Source: Bacteroidota bacterium
Lineage (GTDB): Bacteria; Bacteroidota; Bacteroidia; JACCXN01
NCBI GenBank assembly: GCA_947462515.1
Contig: CANHPJ010000009.1
Location: 1-16,550, forward strand
DNA: 16,550 nt
Reading direction: 5' to 3'
Below the pieces are notes generated by a model that had not been told where the DNA came from, ran no database searches, and was given only the letters and a program-made list of their open reading frames with translations. Shown here piece by piece: positions 7,279 to 15,337 of the stretch (its first letter is position 1; every line of letters starts with the position of its first letter). Position numbers and translations under genes: made by a program.

Positions 7279-9354
7279 TTAATTATAGACAGGCAGAAAA
7301 GAGTGGTTTTTCCCTAAATACAGCATGTGTTCTCTAAAATCGGTTGGGATTTCTAGTTTCACATCTATAATTTTGTCTCCTTGCATAACAGGAACTAGCT
7401 TTGGATTTATAAATCCAGAATATGGAGCCAGTCCAAGTGACTCGAATCTTTTTAAAACTTCAGCATGCAATTTTTGATCTACCTTAACTCCATAAGTCTC
7501 AACTAATGCTTTAGCGGATTTATAGTCTCCTTCAGATTTAATTCTTTGAATCTCTCTCAACAACTGTCCGAATAAATCTTTAAGTTTTAGATAGTCATTT
7601 ATTACAAAAAATGTTTTTCCATCTTTATCTTTTCTTTCAATTACATTTTCTGCCTTTCCTTTTTCATAGACCCATGCTGCCACTAATTGTCTGTTTCTCA
7701 TGTGATCCTCTTCGATATCATCACCTAATTTCAGACGTGTTAACTGTGTCATTAAGCCGTTCATAATATAATCATCATAACCGGCTTTCCCCACCTCGAG
7801 CGATTCCATAACACCTATATCAATTAATTTTTTATCCATTAAATAATACAAGGCAACTAAGTCAGCTCTTGCTTCTTCCAGTGTTGATGCATAATTTTTC
7901 AGTGTTTCATGTGGTTGTCCAATACCAGGATTTAATTGTCCAGATGCATGACCTATCACTTCATGCATGTCTGTATGCAACAAATCAGCATATGCTCCAT
8001 ATTGTTTTTGATTTTTGATTAAATCTTCCGAATAACCAAATTCGGTTAATAAACTTTTTCCAACTTTGGAGGCCTCTTCAGCAGCAGTAACAATATTACC
8101 TAAGTTTACCGATTTGGATCCGTGTACTTTCCTAATCCAATCTGCATTGGGTAGATTTATCCCAATTGGGGTAGCAGGAGCAGCATCACCAGATTCAACT
8201 ACTGCTGTAATTACTTTTGCAGAAATACCCTGAACGCTTTTCTTTTTATGTTCAGGAATCAAAGATGAATTATCCTCAAACCACTGCGCTTCCTTACTAA
8301 TTGCCTGAATGCGTTTGGAAGCTTCCATGTCTCTTATTGAAACTACTGATTCAAAAGAACCTTTAAAACCCATTGGGTCGCCATAAACTTCTATAAAACC
8401 ATTCACAACGTCAATTCTAGAATCTGTATCCTTCACCCAGGCAATGTTGTATTCATCAAAATCTTTCAATTCACCTGATTTATAAAATTTCACTAGTTTA
8501 GAAAGTGCATCTTTTTGTAATTCATTTTCAGCTACACTAACAGCCTTCTCCAACCAAAAAACTATTTTTTCGATTGCTTTTGAATACATACCGCCTACTT
8601 TCCATACCTTCTCAACTATTTTGCCGTTTTCTTTAATGAGTTTACTGTTTAAGCCATAAGAAATTGGATTATCCGATTTTTTTGAAGATAAATTATGATA
8701 ATAAGTTTCAACTTCTTTTTGAGTTAGTCCTTCATAAAAATTCGTTGCCGATGACTTTACCATATCTTTGGAAGGATCCTTATCAACACGTTTTGAATAC
8801 AAGGCAGGATCGAAAATAATAGGAGTTAATTTCGAAATGAATGCATCTAAATTTTCTCCTTCAGAAAGAGGAAGTAATTTTTGATCAGAGTTCTTTATCA
8901 GTTCAGCGAAATATTCTTTTGAAAAGTCTGGGATGAATTTTGAATTTGAATAATGATGATGTATACCATTTGAAAACCAAACTCTTTTAGTATATACTAA
9001 AAATTTTGAAAATTCTGCCGAAGCAGTATCTCCATTATAGGAATTTAAAATACCTTCTAATGTTTTTCTAATACAAAGATTATGCTTGAAATGTTGATCC
9101 CAAGTAATGTCTCTTCCGGCATTAGCGGCCTCATATAAATAATAGAGCAATTCTTTCTGCTTTAACGATAATTCGTCAAAACCCGGAACCTGATATCTCA
9201 ATATTTTAATATCCGCGAATTGTTCGGTTTTGAATAAAAAATCTTCTGTTTTTTTTATTTCGGTGTTAGCAGATGTTTTTTCTTCCTTATGCTCAACGCA
9301 TGAAAAGGCAACTGAGGATGAAAAAAGAATAGCAAAAAAATGGTTTTTTTTCAT
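7279..9354 (-). CDS. Lipoprotein dipeptidyl peptidase III (peptidase M49)
   Basis: A 691-residue zinc metallopeptidase. The catalytic motif is HEVIGH (464-469), the M49 form HExxGH in which the two histidines bind zinc and Glu465 activates water. The third ligand comes from EEARAD (493-498). GIHHHYS (130-136) is another conserved M49 segment. The N-terminus is a lipoprotein signal with lipobox AFSC and Cys19, so the enzyme is probably anchored in the periplasm or on an outer-membrane face. Dipeptidyl peptidase III removes dipeptides from the N-terminus of oligopeptides, which fits peptide scavenging. The length is near that of Bacteroides homologues (about 675) plus a linker (20-45). It is transcribed alone, divergently from DUF2007, and converges on the DUF3078 gene. 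Confidence 0.93.
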   Translation of the reverse strand: MKKNHFFAILFSSSVAFSCVEHKEEKTSANTEIKKTEDFLFKTEQFADIKILRYQVPGFDELSLKQKELLYYLYEAANAGRDITWDQHFKHNLCIRKTLEGILNSYNGDTASAEFSKFLVYTKRVWFSNGIHHHYSNSKFIPDFSKEYFAELIKNSDQKLLPLSEGENLDAFISKLTPIIFDPALYSKRVDKDPSKDMVKSSATNFYEGLTQKEVETYYHNLSSKKSDNPISYGLNSKLIKENGKIVEKVWKVGGMYSKAIEKIVFWLEKAVSVAENELQKDALSKLVKFYKSGELKDFDEYNIAWVKDTDSRIDVVNGFIEVYGDPMGFKGSFESVVSIRDMEASKRIQAISKEAQWFEDNSSLIPEHKKKSVQGISAKVITAVVESGDAAPATPIGINLPNADWIRKVHGSKSVNLGNIVTAAEEASKVGKSLLTEFGYSEDLIKNQKQYGAYADLLHTDMHEVIGHASGQLNPGIGQPHETLKNYASTLEEARADLVALYYLMDKKLIDIGVMESLEVGKAGYDDYIMNGLMTQLTRLKLGDDIEEDHMRNRQLVAAWVYEKGKAENVIERKDKDGKTFFVINDYLKLKDLFGQLLREIQRIKSEGDYKSAKALVETYGVKVDQKLHAEVLKRFESLGLAPYSGFINPKLVPVMQGDKIIDVKLEIPTDFREHMLYLGKNHSFLPVYN

Positions 9355-9494
9355 GAATCTTTTTGAATTTAAAAATTATTCTAAACGTAAAAATATGGTT
9401 TTATTTAAACTACGTACAATTATTTTTATACTTTGACCGAGTATCAGGGCAATATTCAAAATAGCCACCCATTTATCTTTTTGAATTATTTACC

Positions 9495-9502
9495 TACTTT
9501 TG
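9495..9502 (+). promoter_or_regulatory. Candidate -7 box for DUF2007-cdsA
   Basis: TACTTTTG matches TAnnTTTG exactly and lies 22 bases before the DUF2007 ATG. A TTTG at 9480-9483 is too close to serve as the usual -33 element. The divergent dipeptidyl peptidase gene has only a weaker near-match on the other strand (TACGTTTA, 9389-9382). Confidence 0.5.
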
Positions 9503-9524
9503 TCGAAAAAATTATCAACGGATA

Positions 9525-9734
9525 ATGGAAAAAGACTGGGTTAAAATTTTAAGTTCTGACAAAGTTTACCAAATTCAAATTACTGAATTAATATTGAAAG
9601 AAAATGAAATCGAAACAATTCTAATCAATAAAATAGATTCTTCTTACCCTGCTTTTGGAAATGTTGAATTGTATGTCAGCAAGGAGAATGTTTTCAAAGC
9701 AGTACAAATAATTAATAAAATAAGTTATGAGTAA
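9525..9734 (+). CDS. DUF2007 small protein
   Basis: A 69-residue soluble protein with the DUF2007 pattern: WVKILSSD, then a helix with EIETILINK (residues 28-36), and a strand-helix end GNVELYVSKENVFKAVQII. The family is described as putative signal-transducing, with a ferredoxin-like fold, but no function is proven. Its last 8 bases overlap the start of cdsA in another frame, so the two are almost certainly translated from one message. This pairing is common in Bacteroidota, where ftsH usually stands just upstream. Here the upstream neighbour is instead the divergent peptidase gene. Confidence 0.82.
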   Translation: MEKDWVKILSSDKVYQIQITELILKENEIETILINKIDSSYPAFGNVELYVSKENVFKAVQIINKISYE

Positions 9735-10557
9735 TCTTTTAAAAAGAAGTATAACAGGATCAATATTTGTTGTGGTTTTGATAAGTGCAATATACTTAAA
9801 TCAAATGAGTTGTTTGATCTTATTCGGTATCTTAACCACTTTGGGTCTATGGGAATTCTATAGGCTATCGCTAAAGACAGGTGCTTTTCCACAAAGGGTT
9901 TTAGGCACCTTTTCCGGAACATGTTTGTTTTTGTTGTTAGGATCTATACACTACAGTTTTCTTGATAAAAAATACTTGTTTATAATCTTGCCATTGATTT
10001 TTCTAGTTTTTTGTCTGGAGTTATACAGGAAAAAAGAAAATCCGTTTACAAATATCGCTTTTACACTAATGGGGATAATCTACATAGCATTTCCATTTTC
10101 ATGTTTAATCTTTTTTTCCTCGTTTGATAGTGCAGAATGGTTGAATAAATATAATCCATCTGTTTTGATGGGCTATTTTTTCTTGTTATGGGCAAACGAT
10201 ACAGGTGCGTATTTATTTGGAAGGCAATTTGGCAAAACAAAATTGTTTGAAAGAGTTTCACCCAACAAAACTTGGGAAGGTGCAATAGGTGGGGGGGTAT
10301 TTAGTTTAACTATTGCCTGGGTAATTTCCAATTATTTCCAATTACTTACTTTTCAACAATGGATAGGGGTATCTATAATAGTAGTAGTTTTCGGAAACCT
10401 CGGTGATTTAACTGAATCGCTTTTTAAAAGAAGCATAAATGTAAAAGATTCGGGCAATATACTGCCTGGTCATGGAGGAATTCTTGATCGATTTGACGGA
10501 GTTTTTATCTCTGCGCCTCTGGTTTATGTATTCTTAAATATCATTAAATTAATATAA
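9727..10557 (+). CDS. cdsA: Phosphatidate cytidylyltransferase
   Basis: A 276-residue membrane enzyme with about seven or eight hydrophobic helices. It converts phosphatidic acid and CTP to CDP-diacylglycerol and diphosphate, the branch point of phospholipid synthesis. The family signature is complete near the C-terminus: GNLGDLTESLFKR, then KDSGNILPGHGGILDRFDG, including the Asp and Lys residues that bind metal and substrate. WANDTGAYLFGRQFGK and PNKTWEGAIGG are the other conserved loops. The ATG at 9727 lies inside the end of the DUF2007 gene (8-base overlap), which indicates coupled translation. The length is normal. Its pathway partner psd is the second gene downstream. Confidence 0.96.
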   Translation: MSNLLKRSITGSIFVVVLISAIYLNQMSCLILFGILTTLGLWEFYRLSLKTGAFPQRVLGTFSGTCLFLLLGSIHYSFLDKKYLFIILPLIFLVFCLELYRKKENPFTNIAFTLMGIIYIAFPFSCLIFFSSFDSAEWLNKYNPSVLMGYFFLLWANDTGAYLFGRQFGKTKLFERVSPNKTWEGAIGGGVFSLTIAWVISNYFQLLTFQQWIGVSIIVVVFGNLGDLTESLFKRSINVKDSGNILPGHGGILDRFDGVFISAPLVYVFLNIIKLI

Positions 10558-10625
10558 TACGCCATTTTTAGAAAAATAAAAGCAATAATTAACAATAATT
10601 TATTTTAAGGCTAATAATAATTTAA

Positions 10626-10633
10626 TAACTTTG
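10626..10633 (+). promoter_or_regulatory. Bacteroidota -7 box for glutamate dehydrogenase
   Basis: TAACTTTG fits TAnnTTTG exactly and is followed by C, giving the very common TTTGC ending. It lies 47 bases before the ATG, leaving a leader of ordinary length. The -33 region is AT-rich without a clear TTTG. Confidence 0.68.
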
Positions 10634-10680
10634 CACCTCAAATTTATTTCATTTTTTTTTCATAAACAGTAATTAAAAAA

Positions 10681-12000
10681 ATGGCTACACAAACAAAATC
10701 GTCTCCAAAAAACACCAAAAAAACTGGTGATTCTGCTTCACAAGAAAATAACAACGGTCATCAAAAAATGTTTGATGCTGTTTTATCAAGATTAGATACT
10801 GCTGCTAAAAAAATTAATCTTTCAGATGATATTTCTGCAATTTTAAGAACAGCTCAAAAACAAGTTCTGGTTAGTATCCCTGTAACAATGGATAATGGAA
10901 AAGTAGAGGTTTTTGAAGGATACAGGGTAGTGCATTCAACTTGCCTTGGACCCTCTAAAGGAGGTATCCGTTATGCAATGGATGTCGATTTAGATGAAGT
11001 AAATGCTTTAGCCGCTTGGATGAGTTTTAAATGTGCTGTTGCAAACCTTCCTTATGGCGGTGCAAAAGGTGGAATAAAATGTGATCCTAGAAAATTATCT
11101 TCTGGTGAACTAGAAAGAATGACAAGAGCATATACAAGAGCTATGGCCGATGTATTTGGTGTTGATAAAGATATACCTGCTCCAGATATGGGTACAGGTA
11201 AAAAAGAAATGGCTTGGATTGTGAATGAATATGCCAACATAAAAAGATTCACAGAGCCGGGTGTTGTTACAGGGAAACCACTTACTATTGGTGGTTCTCA
11301 AGGTAGAGAAGCTGCTACAGGTAGAGGTGTTATGATTACTACACTTGAAGCCATGAAGGTGCTTGGATTAAACAAGAAAAGTGCTACTGCAGCTGTTCAA
11401 GGTTTTGGAAATGTAGGTTCACATGCAGCTCGTTTATTACACGAACAAAAAATTAAAATTGTTGCTATTTCTGATCATACTACTGCCATTTATAATGAAA
11501 AAGGAATTGATGTAGCTAAAGCTATCCAATACGTTCAAAATAATGGGAATACCTTAAAAGGATTTAATGGTGGTACTGAAATATCAAATGCTGAACTATT
11601 AACCTGCGATGTTGATGTATTGGTTCCGGCAGCTATTCAAAATCAAATTACAGAACAAAACGCTCATGATATAAAAGCTAAATTAATAGTTGAAGGTGCT
11701 AATGGCCCTACTACTGCTGAAGCGGATGAAATACTAAGCGAAAAAGGTATACATGTTGTTCCGGATATATTAGCTAACGCCGGTGGTGTAACGGTTTCTT
11801 ACTTCGAGTGGGTTCAAAACAGAACAGGTCATTATTGGTCTGAAGAAGAAGTTAATGCCAAGCATGACAAAAATATGATATTGGCCTTCGAAAATGTATG
11901 GTTCAACTCCAAACAGTTCAAAACAACCATGAGAACTGCTGCCTACATTACAGCTCTTAAAAGAATTGGTAAGGCTATTGAATACCGTGGCAAATATTAA
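10681..12000 (+). CDS. gdhA: Glu/Leu/Phe/Val-family dehydrogenase, probably glutamate dehydrogenase
   Basis: A 439-residue cytosolic enzyme that interconverts glutamate with 2-oxoglutarate and ammonia using NAD(P). The substrate and catalytic residues known from the Clostridium symbiosum enzyme are all visible: Lys93 (PSKGGIRY), Lys117 (MSFKCAV), the catalytic Lys129 (PYGGAKGG) and Asp169 (PAPDMGT). The nucleotide-binding domain has GFGNVGS (241-247). Coenzyme choice between NAD and NADP is not settled by the motifs. The first 25 or so residues are a Lys/Ser/Asn-rich tail without counterpart in short family members. The alternative leucine or valine dehydrogenases are shorter, so glutamate is favoured. 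The gene has its own -7 box upstream and a strong terminator downstream, and so is a single-gene transcript placed between cdsA and psd. Confidence 0.93.
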   Translation: MATQTKSSPKNTKKTGDSASQENNNGHQKMFDAVLSRLDTAAKKINLSDDISAILRTAQKQVLVSIPVTMDNGKVEVFEGYRVVHSTCLGPSKGGIRYAMDVDLDEVNALAAWMSFKCAVANLPYGGAKGGIKCDPRKLSSGELERMTRAYTRAMADVFGVDKDIPAPDMGTGKKEMAWIVNEYANIKRFTEPGVVTGKPLTIGGSQGREAATGRGVMITTLEAMKVLGLNKKSATAAVQGFGNVGSHAARLLHEQKIKIVAISDHTTAIYNEKGIDVAKAIQYVQNNGNTLKGFNGGTEISNAELLTCDVDVLVPAAIQNQITEQNAHDIKAKLIVEGANGPTTAEADEILSEKGIHVVPDILANAGGVTVSYFEWVQNRTGHYWSEEEVNAKHDKNMILAFENVWFNSKQFKTTMRTAAYITALKRIGKAIEYRGKY

Positions 12001-12032
12001 TTCAATGTTTTCATTTATATTTTATTTTTAAC

Positions 12033-12074
12033 ATCAACCTACCAGTTAACTAAATTGGTAGGTTGATTTTTTTT
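12033..12074 (+). terminator. Rho-independent terminator after glutamate dehydrogenase
   Basis: A 12-base-pair stem (12033-12044 with 12056-12067, core CAACCTACCA / TGGTAGGTTG) is followed by eight T residues. It ends eight bases before the psd ATG, so psd needs read-through or a promoter hidden within or near the hairpin. Confidence 0.9.
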
Positions 12075-12081
12075 ACTTCAG

Positions 12082-12744
12082 ATGACAATACATAAAGAAG
12101 GATACCCAAGTATAATTATTACTTTAATAGTAGTAGCCATTATAAATTTGATTACGTTTTATTTTGCCGGAAACATCGCCTTAGTTAAAATAATAGGCTA
12201 CGTAATTTCTGCCTTTTTATTGATTACCATACTTCAGTTTTTTAGAAGTCCAAAGCGAAATACAATTTTTAATGATAATTATATCTTATCTCCAGCTGAT
12301 GGCAAAGTGGTAGTGATCGAAGAAACAGAAGAACCTGAATATTTCAAAGGAAAAAGATTACAGGTTTCTGTTTTTATGTCTCCCATAAATGTACACATCA
12401 ATCATTACCCATTTAGTGGAGTTGTTAAATATGCTAAATACCACCCCGGATTATTTCTGGTTGCCTGGCATCCCAAATCATCAACAGAGAATGAAAGAAC
12501 TTCTATTGTAATTCAACATGATAAAACAAATGAGGAGGTTTTAGTTAGACAGGTTGCGGGCGCTTTAGCCAGAAGAATTGTATATTACAGTAAGCAGAAT
12601 GAATCGGTTAAACAAGGATCGGAACTTGGATTTATAAAATTTGGTTCCAGAGTTGATTTATATTTGCCTCTCAATACAAAAATAAAAGTAAAATTAAATG
12701 AAAAAGTAACAGGTGCAGAAACTGTTATTGGAGAATTTGCATAA
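12082..12744 (+). CDS. psd: Phosphatidylserine decarboxylase proenzyme
   Basis: A 220-residue membrane-associated enzyme that decarboxylates phosphatidylserine to phosphatidylethanolamine. It is of the short (PSD-A/archaeal-like) type. Two hydrophobic helices (about 9-30 and 34-53) precede FFRSPKR, then LSPADGKVV, and NVHINHYPFSG with conserved histidines 105 and 108. The self-cleavage site is the FGSR motif: cutting between Gly188 and Ser189 would give the small alpha chain with its pyruvoyl group made from Ser189. The length is normal for this type. It acts two steps after CdsA; the phosphatidylserine synthase for the step between is not in the window. Confidence 0.95.
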   Translation: MTIHKEGYPSIIITLIVVAIINLITFYFAGNIALVKIIGYVISAFLLITILQFFRSPKRNTIFNDNYILSPADGKVVVIEETEEPEYFKGKRLQVSVFMSPINVHINHYPFSGVVKYAKYHPGLFLVAWHPKSSTENERTSIVIQHDKTNEEVLVRQVAGALARRIVYYSKQNESVKQGSELGFIKFGSRVDLYLPLNTKIKVKLNEKVTGAETVIGEFA

Positions 12745-12811
12745 AGAATTTTAACTTCTATTGGTTTTAAATTTATCAAAATTTAGCTCTAAACATACAT
12801 ATTAAAGAACC

Positions 12812-12839
12812 GACCGTCCTTGCGACGGTCTTTCTTTTT
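12812..12839 (+). terminator. Rho-independent terminator after psd
   Basis: GACCGTC (12812-12818) and GACGGTC (12824-12830) form a GC-rich seven-base-pair stem with a five-base loop, followed by a T-rich tract. It stands 67 bases after the psd stop. Confidence 0.85.
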
Positions 12840-13050
12840 ATAATAGCCCTTAGTCACTTCCTGATTATTTTCCAGATGTTGTTTTTAATCCTTAAGGTTA
12901 AACAATAAATCCAACTTTTAAATTTAAAAGTCAACCACATAAGAAAATAAGATCCTTTCATTATATATTTTTTCAAGGCATAATTTCAGAATTATTTTGG
13001 TAAAATAGTTTGGCAAGGAATTTTTACTGTTTTTCAAAATTATCCTTGAT
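12840..13050. other. Gene-free AT-rich stretch before the glycosyltransferase
   Basis: No coding pattern or remnant is recognised. It contains one perfect 18-base palindrome (12914-12931, described separately) and, near 13005-13012, a TAGTTTG that is one base short of the -7 consensus. It presumably holds the promoter of the glycosyltransferase gene. Confidence 0.4.
12914..12931. repeat. Perfect 18-base palindrome
   Basis: ACTTTTAAATTTAAAAGT is its own reverse complement. It is AT-only apart from the outer C and G, and has no T tract, so it is unlike a terminator. It may be a regulator site for the gene at 13051 or a chance feature of AT-rich DNA. Confidence 0.4.
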
Positions 13051-13749
13051 ATGAAAAATAGATTGACTTGCATTATTCCATTTTATAATGAAGGTGTCAG
13101 ATTACTAGATTTGCTCCACCTGATCACGAAAATTAATTTAATAGATCAGCTAATTTGCATTGATGATGGATCAGATAGCGGTATGTTGGCTGAAGAAATA
13201 CAAAAAAAGTTTCCTAAAGTTAAATTATATATTTTAGATAATAATTCTGGAAAATCAGCAGCTGTTAAGTATGGTTTGTCAATCTCTACTGGTGAATTTA
13301 TTCTATTACTTGATGCAGATATTACCGGGATAAAAGAAATGGAATTGGTAAATGCAATAGAAGTATTTAAAAAAAAATCGCTTGATATGATTATTTTGAA
13401 AAGATTGAATGCGTCTTTTTTAGTCAGATTTATTAGAGCTGATGTGCTTTTATCAGGAGAAAGGTTAGTAAAAAAATCTGATTTGGAATTGGTTTTCGAA
13501 GAAAATGTTATTGGTTATCAGCTTGAGATGGCTATAAATAAGCACATGAAAATGAATAATAAAAAAGTTATATGGATGTCAAATACTGCTAAAAATCATT
13601 ATAAGTATTTAAAAAATAGTTTTTTTAAAGGCTTGTGGAAGGATATAAAAATGTATTTAAATATCCTTTCTTATATAGGTTTAAATAACTTTTTAAATCA
13701 TGTTTTCACTTTTTGTAAATCAAATGAGAAAAATTATTTTTCTAAATAA
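13051..13749 (+). CDS. Family 2 glycosyltransferase
   Basis: A 232-residue GT-A fold enzyme. CIIPFYNEG (7-15) starts the fold, DDGS (38-41) binds the nucleotide, NNSGKSAAVKYGL (64-76) is the usual following loop, and DAD (88-90) is the metal-binding DXD motif. No membrane helix is seen, so the enzyme is cytosolic or peripheral. The C-terminal third is short and rich in Lys, Asn and Phe and lacks a clear acceptor domain. Donor and acceptor cannot be assigned. The gene stands alone: no polysaccharide, O-antigen or lipid-carrier genes are near. It is markedly AT-rich and lies in the accessory-looking stretch with fic, which hints at acquisition. Confidence 0.84.
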   Translation: MKNRLTCIIPFYNEGVRLLDLLHLITKINLIDQLICIDDGSDSGMLAEEIQKKFPKVKLYILDNNSGKSAAVKYGLSISTGEFILLLDADITGIKEMELVNAIEVFKKKSLDMIILKRLNASFLVRFIRADVLLSGERLVKKSDLELVFEENVIGYQLEMAINKHMKMNNKKVIWMSNTAKNHYKYLKNSFFKGLWKDIKMYLNILSYIGLNNFLNHVFTFCKSNEKNYFSK

Positions 13750-13897
13750 ACACTCATTTATTATATACTCTCTTAGCATTTATTACTCCTTATTAAATAG
13801 TAAATAAATTTAGAATTTAAAAGAGAACTTGCATTTGATGGTTGAATTTAGCAATCAATTTCTCAATACATAGTTTTCTTTTCAAAATGGTGTGTTT

Positions 13898-13979
13898 ATC
13901 ATGTAAAAGAATTATACATGATAAGCTTTTCATGTATAATTTATTTAATTATATTTACTTGATGTTTCTATCAGGTAAA
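13898..13979. promoter_or_regulatory. Five-half-site operator array before fic
   Basis: Five copies of the half-site ATCATGTA or its complement lie within 82 bases: 13898-13905, 13915-13922, 13929-13936 (TTCATGTA), 13956-13963 (TACTTGAT) and 13970-13977 (ATCAGGTA). The middle two and the last two form inverted pairs with the same design, 8 bases, a 6-base spacer and 8 bases (13915-13936 and 13956-13977). Their centres are 41 bases apart, close to four helical turns. The first pair extends to a 28-base palindrome with one mismatched position. I infer a binding site for a dimeric repressor, perhaps the Fic protein itself through its C-terminal helix-turn-helix. Confidence 0.65.
13950..13957 (+). 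promoter_or_regulatory. Possible -7 box of fic inside the operator array
   Basis: TATATTTA matches seven of eight positions of TAnnTTTG and lies 32 bases before the fic ATG, between the two inverted pairs and touching the second. A bound repressor would cover it. One mismatch in AT-rich DNA keeps the confidence low. Confidence 0.35.
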
Positions 13980-13989
13980 AACACTTAAT

Positions 13990-15096
13990 ATGACAGATAG
14001 TAAAAATAATAAAGCTTCCGAAAGCGAAAAGGCATTCAATAATTTGCCTTTTTTACCTCCTGCTATAGAAAAAGTAGAAACGGTTAAAGTTTTAAAGCAA
14101 TTGGTGAAATCTTCGGTGTCCTTAGCAGAACTAAAAGGAATGGTTCAAATTCTACCAAATCCAGATATTTTGCTCAATGCAGTTGTTTTGAAAGAAGCCA
14201 GAGCTAGTTCGGAAATAGAAAATATAATTACAACACAAGATAAATTATACCAGGCTCTTTCAGCAAAAGGGATTCAAACGGATACAGCCACTAAAGAAGT
14301 CTTGCGGTATAGAGAAGCAATGCTTTACGGATTCAATTTTATTAAAAATAAATCATTTTTAACAACTAATACCATTATTGAAATTCAAAAAATACTTGAA
14401 GAAAATAATGCAGGAATTAGAAAATTACCTGGTACTGCTCTCCGAAATGCTTCAACAGGAAAAGTGATTTATACGCCACCAGATAATTTGGATGCTATCA
14501 ATAGATTATTGAGAAATTATGAAAAATACCTTAATGAAGAAGATGATATTCCCCACTTAATAAAAATGGCTATCCAACATTATCAATTTGAAAGTATTCA
14601 CCCTTTTTATGATGGAAATGGACGTACAGGTAGGATAATAAATATTTTGTATTTAATAATTTGGGGATTATTACAAAATCCTGTCCTGTTTTTAAGCGGC
14701 TATATTACCGATAACAAATCAGATTATTATAGGTTGCTTCAGGAAGTTCGGACAAAACAAAATTGGGAGGCTTGGATTTTATTTATTTTGAAAGGGATAG
14801 AATCAACAGCAAATGAAACAATCACTCAAGTCATCCAAATCAATAAATTATTTAATCAAATTAAAGGAGAAGTGCAGCAGAAGGTTCCAAAAATTTACAG
14901 CAAAGAATTAATTGAAATTTTATTTGAACAGCCTTATTCCAAAAGTGAATATTTGGAAAAAAGATTAAATATTTCGAGGATAACTGCTGCTAAATACCTA
15001 AAAGAGCTTGAAAAAATCAATATTTTAAAATCCAAAAAAGTTTGGAAAGAAATACTGTATATTAATACGCAACTAGTTGATGTTTTGAAGAAATAA
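13990..15096 (+). CDS. fic: Fic family protein (class II, self-inhibited) with C-terminal winged helix
   Basis: A 368-residue protein. The Fic motif is complete: HPFYDGNGRTGR (204-215), with catalytic His204, the metal-binding Asp208, and the glycines and arginines that hold the ATP phosphates. Such enzymes usually transfer AMP to a hydroxyl of a target protein. The inhibitory helix motif (S/T)xxxE(G/N) is present N-terminal to the Fic core as SSEIEN (73-78), so Glu77 should block ATP binding, as in class II Fic proteins. The N-terminal part fits the Fic_N domain. Residues about 300-368 have a winged-helix pattern (EYLEKRLNISRITAAKYLKE), probably DNA-binding. No separate antitoxin gene is adjacent. 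The ATG at 13990 is 11 bases after an array of inverted half-sites, which suggests autoregulation. The target protein is unknown. Confidence 0.93.
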   Translation: MTDSKNNKASESEKAFNNLPFLPPAIEKVETVKVLKQLVKSSVSLAELKGMVQILPNPDILLNAVVLKEARASSEIENIITTQDKLYQALSAKGIQTDTATKEVLRYREAMLYGFNFIKNKSFLTTNTIIEIQKILEENNAGIRKLPGTALRNASTGKVIYTPPDNLDAINRLLRNYEKYLNEEDDIPHLIKMAIQHYQFESIHPFYDGNGRTGRIINILYLIIWGLLQNPVLFLSGYITDNKSDYYRLLQEVRTKQNWEAWILFILKGIESTANETITQVIQINKLFNQIKGEVQQKVPKIYSKELIEILFEQPYSKSEYLEKRLNISRITAAKYLKELEKINILKSKKVWKEILYINTQLVDVLKK

Positions 15097-15132
15097 TCAA
15101 AAAACTTCGAATTCCTGTTGGTGTAAATTAAA

Positions 15133-15157
15133 AAAGCCCTTGATTATCAAGGGCTTT
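15133..15157. terminator. Terminator hairpin after fic
   Basis: A perfect 12-base-pair stem (AAAGCCCTTGAT with its complement) has a single-base centre. It starts 36 bases after the fic stop. The A run on the left and the short T run on the right let it work in both directions; the longer U tract would be on minus-strand transcripts. Confidence 0.78.
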
Positions 15158-15337
15158 AAGGTGAATGGAGTCGGGTGATGAATTCTCGAACCTGTTGGAG
15201 GAAGATTTGGAGAGGTTTGTTGCTTTGAAAAGATCGTTAGACTCTTGAATAAATTCTATAGAGTCAGTTTTATTAGTTTCTCTGTAAAATGTATATTAAA
15301 ACAATAGGGTACTAAACGTTTTATTAAAAAGTAAAAA
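15158..15337. other. Gene-free stretch after the fic terminator
   Basis: No coding pattern is recognised. On the minus strand, 15168-15193 resembles the 3' end of a tRNA (GGTTCGA, then CCCGACTCC), but it does not fold as a T arm. A small inverted repeat, GACTCT (15240-15245) with AGAGTC (15260-15265), has a 14-base loop. It may be debris of old insertions. Confidence 0.35.

Noticed and set aside
9230..9436. Plus-strand open frame of 68 residues opposite the start of dipeptidyl peptidase III
   Set aside because: It mirrors the lipoprotein signal and linker of a strongly supported gene and has no recognisable domain.
13005..13012. -7 promoter box before the glycosyltransferase
   Set aside because: TAGTTTG is one base short of the TAnnTTTG spacing and no -33 element supports it.
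13898..13979. Small CRISPR-like repeat array
   Set aside because: The units are 8-base half-sites in both directions with spacers of 6-20 bases, typical of operators and not of CRISPR repeats. No cas gene is near.
13990..15096. Fic/Doc toxin-antitoxin pair
   Set aside because: There is no adjacent antitoxin gene. The inhibitory motif is inside the protein itself (class II), so a two-gene toxin system is not supported.
15163..15193. Intact tRNA gene on the minus strand
   Set aside because: Only a T-loop-like and acceptor-like string is present. The T stem does not pair and no anticodon or D arm is found.
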